Source: Bacteroidales bacterium (lineage in GTDB: Bacteria; Bacteroidota; Bacteroidia; Bacteroidales; Bacteroidaceae). From it: a DNA stretch of 8,617 nucleotides. A program made the position numbers and the translations under genes. The notes beneath the pieces are model-generated. The model saw only the letters and a program-made list of their open reading frames with translations. It was not told where the DNA came from and made no database searches. Where the stretch lies: positions 1 through 8,617 of the forward strand of contig SFEK01000088.1 of the NCBI GenBank assembly GCA_004557285.1, written 5' to 3'. Below, piece after piece: positions 4,838 to 8,617 of the stretch (position 1 is the first letter of the stretch; every line of letters starts with the position of its first letter).

Positions 4838-6121
4838 TTAGAACGCCTCATTGATATTAAACATGAAGCCAGGGCCATTCTTGCTCCAACCACAATCCAA
4901 TCGCACATTGATACGCTGCTTGAATTCCCAGCGGTAGCCCAGGCCTGCGTTGGGCAGAATGCGTTTCCAGCGCATGGCATCGAACCGTGGGAACACCTCG
5001 GCGGCTCCCACCCAGACCACTGCGCCATGGCGCTTCTTGATACGCTGGCGCAGTTCGACCTGTGCCTCAATGATATTTTTGTCGCGATAGCGTCCCTCGA
5101 AATAGCCACGCATTCGAGAGTTACCGCCAACTTCGCTCATCAAGCACCATGCCGGATTGCCGTAATTGAAACCGCCATGCAGTTCGCCTGCCAGCACACC
5201 GCCCTTCCACACCTTGCGATAAGTACTTACCGTCAAGTCGGTTGTGGAGAAGCAATAGTCATTGCCAAGGAAGCGGGGCGTAAAGGTTTGGTCCAACTGT
5301 ACGAACCAGCCGCGATAGGCATTGAGCATAAAGTCGCGCGAGTCATAGATAAAGGAGAAACCCGCCGTTTGGCTGTGCACGGTCAGGTCTTGACCATTGA
5401 ACAGCGTCAGCATATTGCCGGGACTTACCTCTAGAGCCTTTATATAGCGGAAGTTGAGCATCGGACCGATATAAGTATTGCGCGCCATGCGAAACAGGAA
5501 GCGTCCCATCAGGTCCACTCGGTTGCGACGGTAGTTGGTCTCGTTGTCATCATTATTGCCATTAGCATAGCCGATTCCCCAGAAATTGGTCGGGAACGTA
5601 TATATATAGGCACGATAGTCCAAGCGGAAACGCTCCTTCGGGAAGAAATTATTGCCCTTGAGGCCAATCAGCAAGAAACCTTTGGTGGTCATATCGCTGA
5701 AGAGCGAGGCGTTGGAGCGCGGCAGTGTTGGGTCGGAGCGGTCCATGGAATAGGTAGCCGTGGCCATAATGCCAAGTCCCAGTCCCTGTGTGGAAGAATA
5801 ATGAGGGCCAGGCAAGAAGCCGAAATCTACGCGCTTGTTGGGGTCGGGCGTATTTGCCTTAAAGAAAAAGTTGATAAGGCGTTTGCCAAACCGCAACTTT
5901 TTCTGAACGCTGTCCGATGGCTGCATCTCAATAGTTGCCGTATCAGCAAATTCAATAGGCTGTGCATGCAGGGGCAAGAGGCTGTCTGCCACACTGGCAA
6001 CCACCTTGCGTCCATCATCCTCTCTCAAAGAGGTTGCCTGAGCATACAATGACGCACGGGTAAAAAGCATCACAATCAGTGTCGCGCATACCTTATATAT
6101 AAAATATTTCTTACCGCTCAT
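4838..6121 (-). CDS. BamA/TamA (Omp85)-family outer-membrane barrel lacking POTRA domains
   Basis: From the ATG at 6121 the product is 427 aa with a signal peptide cleaved near SLYA-QAT (residues 25-28). A further in-frame ATG at 6169 lies upstream of the predicted transcription start, so 6121 is preferred. Residues about 30-90 form a short polar linker, and about 97-427 look like a 16-strand barrel. Omp85 hallmarks are the DSRD turn at 260-263 (SFIYDSRDFMLNAYRGWFV), the loop-6 motif GGNSRMRGYFEGRYRD at 332-347 (the VRGF/Y equivalent), and the C-terminal aromatic Phe427. BamA and TamA carry several POTRA domains that bind clients; none fits in the 60-residue linker, so this is a barrel-only member of the surface antigen (D15) family. 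Insertion or export of a partner, perhaps the PCMD-like protein encoded next, is inference only. Family confidence is fairly good; the role is unknown. Confidence 0.75.
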   Translation of the reverse strand: MSGKKYFIYKVCATLIVMLFTRASLYAQATSLREDDGRKVVASVADSLLPLHAQPIEFADTATIEMQPSDSVQKKLRFGKRLINFFFKANTPDPNKRVDFGFLPGPHYSSTQGLGLGIMATATYSMDRSDPTLPRSNASLFSDMTTKGFLLIGLKGNNFFPKERFRLDYRAYIYTFPTNFWGIGYANGNNDDNETNYRRNRVDLMGRFLFRMARNTYIGPMLNFRYIKALEVSPGNMLTLFNGQDLTVHSQTAGFSFIYDSRDFMLNAYRGWFVQLDQTFTPRFLGNDYCFSTTDLTVSTYRKVWKGGVLAGELHGGFNYGNPAWCLMSEVGGNSRMRGYFEGRYRDKNIIEAQVELRQRIKKRHGAVVWVGAAEVFPRFDAMRWKRILPNAGLGYRWEFKQRINVRLDCGWSKNGPGFMFNINEAF

Positions 6122-6139
6122 ACGTTGAATTTCGGGCTG

Positions 6140-6170
6140 CAAAATTACATGAAAGTGAGGAGATATCAAG
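6140..6170 (-). promoter_or_regulatory. Promoter of the Omp85-type gene
   Basis: On the - strand an exact TAnnTTTG box, TAATTTTG (6147-6140), is preceded after 19 nt by CTTG (6170-6167), one mismatch from TTTG. Transcription would start near 6134, leaving a leader of only about 13 nt before the ATG at 6121 and excluding the upstream ATG at 6169. Confidence 0.7.
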
Positions 6171-6190
6171 GAAATATCAATGTTATTTCC

Positions 6191-6198
6191 TAATTTTG
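6191..6198 (+). promoter_or_regulatory. -7 box of the porin promoter
   Basis: TAATTTTG matches TAnnTTTG exactly and is identical to the -7 box facing the other way at 6140-6147. No TTTG is found at the expected -33 position (about 6166-6171), so the promoter may rely on an activator or an extended -7 contact. Transcription would start near 6204, about 22 nt before the ATG. Confidence 0.65.
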
Positions 6199-6225
6199 CA
6201 CCCGAATTTCACAGTATTTTAGAAA

Positions 6226-7530
6226 ATGAAGAATTATAGACTAATTATTTCGGCTTTTTTAGCCACCACCCTTACGGCAGCTTCTGCCAACAACGTCCTT
6301 CTGGAATCGGGAACAGCAAATAGCACCGCCAATATCGTTTCCACGGACAACACTCCGAGTGGCGAAGAAGGGGAAAGCACAGCAGCGGAAAACACGAATG
6401 CCAACCATACCGCCAGTGATTTTATCGCAGAGGAAGCACGTCTGGCTGGCATCAATCTTCCCAAATGGACGCCCTCGCCCACCCCACTTCCCAACAACGC
6501 CAAGATGGGACAGAAGCTGATGGCCAAATTTGACCCTTCCCTCAAATTTGGCGGCTACATCGTTGGTAAGTATTCCATCAACGACAGCAAGGAGATTAAG
6601 AACGGCCAGCGTGTGAGCAATGGCGGTTTCGACCTCCGCTTCCTCCGTCTCTACGCCAACGGCTACTGCTTCCAGGACTTCTACTACCGTTTCCAGTTGG
6701 AGGTCAACGGCGCACCGGGCGAGGACAAAGGTCCGCGCATTGTTGATGCTTTCGTGGAATGGCAGAAGTTTGATTTCCTACGCATTAAGTTCGGACAGTT
6801 CAAGCGTAGTTTCGGCTTCGAAAACCCCTACTCTCCCCTCCTCGTAGGCATGGGTTCCTACTCGCAAGCCACGATGAAATTGGCCAGCATCGGCGACCGC
6901 ATCGGCGAGCACAAGAGTAGCGGCCGCGACCTCGGCGTACAGGTACAAGGCGACCTTTTCAAGGCGCACGATGGCCACCACTGGCTCCATTATCAGGTGG
7001 GTATCTTCAACGGCCAAGGCATCAACCATGCCGACAAGGACCGCACGAAGGACTTCATCGGCGGCGCATGGATTTCGCCCGTCAAGAATCTCAGCATCGG
7101 CGGTTTTGGATGGAGCGGCCGCTATGTCAACGAAAAGTTTACCGACCCCACCACCCAACTGCCCGCTACACGCCGCGACCGCTGGGGAGTGGGCCTCAAA
7201 TACGAAGACAAATGGAGCGTGCGCGGCGAATATATGTCGTCGAAGGGTGGCATCGTGACCAACATCAACGCACCTAAGAAATCGGACGCTTGGTACGCCA
7301 TGGTGGGCGCACCGCTCTTCAAGAACTTCAAGCTCTACGGCCGCTGGGACTGCTATCGCGATGCGAAGACCTGGAACAGCCTGCAAACCAACTGGGGACT
7401 TTCGGCCAACTACAACCTCGGCAAGAACCTCATCTTCCAGGCTAACTACACCTTCACCGACAAGCGCGGAACTCCCAAACTTGGCAACCACTTCAACACC
7501 TTCGACCTACAAGTTTACGCTCGTTTCTGA
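6226..7530 (+). CDS. Porin O/P family outer-membrane porin (OprP-like)
   Basis: The 434-aa product carries a signal peptide (MKNYRLIISAFLATTLTAASA) and belongs to the phosphate-selective porin O/P type (PF07396), common in Bacteroidales. It forms a beta barrel in the outer membrane for small-solute uptake. A low-complexity Ser/Thr/Asn/Glu-rich segment spans about 22-66, followed by a Pro-rich stretch (PKWTPSPTPLPNN, 79-91) and the barrel from about 105. Landmarks are FGGYIVGKYS at 108-117, FDLRFLRLYANG at 135-146, FYYRFQLEVNG at 152-162, FVEWQKFDFLRIKFGQFKRS at 176-195, which is the porin O/P hallmark, and the C-terminal aromatic VYARF-434. True phosphate selectivity cannot be read from sequence. 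Codon choice is strongly biased to C in the third position compared with neighbours, which suggests high expression. The gene is divergent from the Omp85 gene and followed 56 bp later by a membrane-anchored protein. Confidence 0.87.
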   Translation: MKNYRLIISAFLATTLTAASANNVLLESGTANSTANIVSTDNTPSGEEGESTAAENTNANHTASDFIAEEARLAGINLPKWTPSPTPLPNNAKMGQKLMAKFDPSLKFGGYIVGKYSINDSKEIKNGQRVSNGGFDLRFLRLYANGYCFQDFYYRFQLEVNGAPGEDKGPRIVDAFVEWQKFDFLRIKFGQFKRSFGFENPYSPLLVGMGSYSQATMKLASIGDRIGEHKSSGRDLGVQVQGDLFKAHDGHHWLHYQVGIFNGQGINHADKDRTKDFIGGAWISPVKNLSIGGFGWSGRYVNEKFTDPTTQLPATRRDRWGVGLKYEDKWSVRGEYMSSKGGIVTNINAPKKSDAWYAMVGAPLFKNFKLYGRWDCYRDAKTWNSLQTNWGLSANYNLGKNLIFQANYTFTDKRGTPKLGNHFNTFDLQVYARF

Positions 7531-7550
7531 TAGCACAAGTAACCAAATTA

Positions 7551-7581
7551 TTTGAGTTTTCTTCTCACTATAATAAGTTTA
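7551..7581 (+). promoter_or_regulatory. Possible promoter of the single-pass membrane protein gene
   Basis: TTTG at 7551-7554 and TAAGTTTA at 7574-7581 (one mismatch to TAnnTTTG) are 19 nt apart. A start of transcription near 7587 would coincide with the ATG, implying a leaderless or nearly leaderless message. Cotranscription from the porin is an equally good explanation, since no terminator is seen between the genes. Confidence 0.3.
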
Positions 7582-7586
7582 TTTCC

Positions 7587-8312
7587 ATGTCCTTACTTAG
7601 TATTCTTTCAACTAATAGTAATAAAGACCAAGCCGCCAATGGCAAGAAGCGCAAATGGATAATTTCAGCCGTGATTCTAGCCGTTGTCGTTGCGGCCTTT
7701 TGTGTTTGGAAATCATTCCAACCGCGCCACTTGGCGGTAGTCCTCATTGAGCAGTCAGAGAAAGCTGACCAACTCCCTTCTCCGAAGGAATTCATCGCCA
7801 CCCTCTATCTAGGCAACGAAGTGCGCCGCGACACCATCAAGTCCTTTGGCAACGAGGCTTACTTTGGCGAAATTGACAAAACTTATGCCGACAAGAAAGT
7901 GCGCCTCACCATTCAAGGAGACCATTATCTAACCATCGACACCACCTTCGTCCTCACCGCGGGCACACTCAAAATCGGCATGCAGCGCAATGCCGAGGAG
8001 TACGGCCGCATCCGTTTCCACCTCTGGGACCCCTACAAGGGCGAGATGATTCCTGGCTGCAAGATGAAGGTGGGCCCCATGGATGTCACCACAGGTTCGC
8101 AAGGCGAGGTGGACATCCTTATCCCCCTGTCGCAACAAGCCAAGCAATACAACCTCTCCGCCGACATCCCCCTGGCCGACAGCATTTTCGTGATGCCCTG
8201 CACCGAAGACCATTTCGTCTGCGTACACCCCTCTATGGCCAAAGAAGCCAAAAAAGCTATCCAAGAAGAGTTGCACGACATCATCGAGCACGACGCCAAA
8301 TTACGCCGCTAG
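7587..8312 (+). CDS. Unknown single-pass membrane protein with an extracytoplasmic beta-rich domain
   Basis: I do not recognise this 241-aa protein by name. The N-terminus is short and cytoplasmic (1-23), ends in the positive patch KKRK (20-23), and is followed by one transmembrane helix (WIISAVILAVVVAAFCVW, 24-41). By the positive-inside rule the remaining 200 residues face the periplasm. That part looks like two successive beta-sandwich segments: about 47-132 (FIATLYLGNEVRRDTIK through LTIQGDHYLTIDTTFVLTAG) and about 140-212 (GRIRFHLWDPYKGEMIPGCK and DVTTGSQGEVDILIP). The second resembles the CarboxypepD_reg or PEGA style of repeat, where a TxxxGxxxIxIP strand closes the fold. The C-terminal 25 residues form a charged helix (AKEAKKAIQEELHDIIEHDA). 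It may be a periplasmic binding or scaffold protein. It follows the porin by 56 bp, and a functional link is possible but unproven. Confidence 0.75.
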   Translation: MSLLSILSTNSNKDQAANGKKRKWIISAVILAVVVAAFCVWKSFQPRHLAVVLIEQSEKADQLPSPKEFIATLYLGNEVRRDTIKSFGNEAYFGEIDKTYADKKVRLTIQGDHYLTIDTTFVLTAGTLKIGMQRNAEEYGRIRFHLWDPYKGEMIPGCKMKVGPMDVTTGSQGEVDILIPLSQQAKQYNLSADIPLADSIFVMPCTEDHFVCVHPSMAKEAKKAIQEELHDIIEHDAKLRR

Positions 8313-8358
8313 GGATTAACCACGAGCCTCTAGGCTTTGCCCTTCTTGCGAAGAAGCG
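8313..8358. other. Two short palindromic hairpins after the membrane-protein gene
   Basis: AGCCTCTAGGCT (8325-8336) is a 12-bp near-palindrome, and CTTCTT-gcg-AAGAAG (8342-8356) is a perfect 6-bp stem with a 3-nt loop. Neither is followed by a T run, so they are not standard intrinsic terminators, but they may slow or protect the transcript between the membrane-protein gene and the small ORF at 8359. Confidence 0.35.
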
Positions 8359-8484
8359 ATGTCTCTCCTTGAGGAAGCTAGAGATTTGGCCGAAAAAATT
8401 GAAGCTGCCAGTGGAGAACTCAGCACAGCACAAGCACAGCGCCTAGTAAGAATCCAACAGAAAATGGTAAATGCTATTAAGTAG
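8359..8484 (+). CDS. Small ORF (41 aa), possible C-terminal fragment of a DUF6591-like Bacteroidales protein
   Basis: The ATG at 8359 opens a 41-aa frame ending in TAG at 8482-8484; the same frame is open upstream to 8320, so the fragment may begin earlier without a good start. The product is almost entirely helical: MSLLEEARDLAEKIEAASG, then ELSTAQAQRLVRIQQKM, then VNAIK. The second half resembles the C-terminal helix of Bacteroidales lipoproteins of the DUF6591 kind, which from memory end in a pattern like G-(D/E)-(L/M)-(S/T)-x-x-Q-x-x-R-(F/L)-x-(K/R)-I-Q-x-K-(M/L). Those proteins are several times longer, and the rest is not found between 8312 and 8359, so this is either a decayed remnant or a genuine tiny protein. 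No promoter box is seen. Confidence 0.4.
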   Translation: MSLLEEARDLAEKIEAASGELSTAQAQRLVRIQQKMVNAIK

Positions 8485-8617
8485 TTCGCTCAAATTTCTT
8501 CTATATAACAACCTGTTTTTTTAACACGAATAAAACGAATTTTTCGAATGTGGCTGAGAGGCTAACTGAAGGAACAATTCGATTCGCGCTTCACACGAAT
8601 CTATTCGAATTACACGA
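8485..8617. repeat. A/T-rich stretch dense in CGAAT/ATTCG words, running off the window
   Basis: Five CGAAT words start at 8527, 8536, 8545, 8596 and 8606; the first three are exactly 9 bp apart. The inverted form ATTCG starts at 8577, 8582 and 8603. The longer word ACACGAAT occurs at 8524 and 8593, and ACACGA ends the window at 8612. TTCGAA palindromes lie at 8543 and 8604. The stretch 8485-8523 holds a run of seven T near 8514 but no hairpin before it. No coding potential is seen. Confidence 0.6.

Noticed and set aside
4786..5130. N-terminal 115-codon extension of the PCMD-like gene
   Set aside because: It overlaps the Omp85 gene antisense to nothing but in a different frame of the same strand, has low-quality composition, and the internal Met opens a textbook signal peptide.
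6122..6169. Upstream ATG at 6169 for the Omp85-type gene
   Set aside because: It lies upstream of the predicted transcription start at about 6134 and would bury the signal peptide behind 16 extra residues.
6778..7491. 237-codon - strand frame opposite the porin gene
   Set aside because: It is an antisense shadow produced by the C-rich third positions of the porin; it is Val/Ala-rich with no domain.

Overview
The window looks like a chromosomal segment of a Bacteroidota bacterium, most likely order Bacteroidales (Prevotella- or Bacteroides-like). The evidence is the set of Bacteroidota-type promoter boxes (TTTG, about 20 nt, then TAnnTTTG), the lack of clear Shine-Dalgarno sequences, and gene families typical of that group: a DUF5686-type outer-membrane protein, a porin O/P family protein, a POTRA-less Omp85 barrel and a PCMD-like secreted protein. 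The genus cannot be fixed from sequence alone.

Left part (1-2225, + strand). The window opens inside a DUF5686-family outer-membrane protein gene. It stops at 1027, well before the usual end of the family, and nothing resembling the missing barrel follows. After a 279-bp gap containing a promoter comes a periplasmic PAP2-type phosphatase (1307-1873), then a 63-aa protein of unknown function (1949-2140) and a possible 27-aa micro-ORF starting one base after its stop codon.

Middle part (2248-6121, all - strand). From right to left in the direction of transcription: an Omp85/BamA-type barrel without POTRA domains, a secreted PCMD-like protein ending at a strong intrinsic terminator, cutC, and three identical tRNA-Val(UAC) genes with their own near-consensus promoter and a terminator well downstream. 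The cutC stop codon lies in a 21-bp tandem duplication, and two abutting stem-loops sit between cutC and the tRNA promoter.

Right part (6191-8484, + strand). A promoter region shared with the Omp85 gene fires divergently into a porin O/P family gene (6226-7530). It is followed 56 bp later by an unknown single-pass membrane protein (7587-8312), then a 41-aa ORF that looks like the C-terminal helix of a larger Bacteroidales protein family. The window ends in an A/T-rich stretch dense in CGAAT/ATTCG words.

Functionally this is mostly an envelope neighbourhood (barrel proteins, a porin, a secreted surface protein, a phosphatase) around a tRNA cluster. I see no integrase, transposase, CRISPR array or defence system. 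The interesting points are smaller: the truncated barrel gene, the micro-ORFs, the mirrored tRNA promoter, the tandem repeat in cutC and the terminal repeat-rich DNA.
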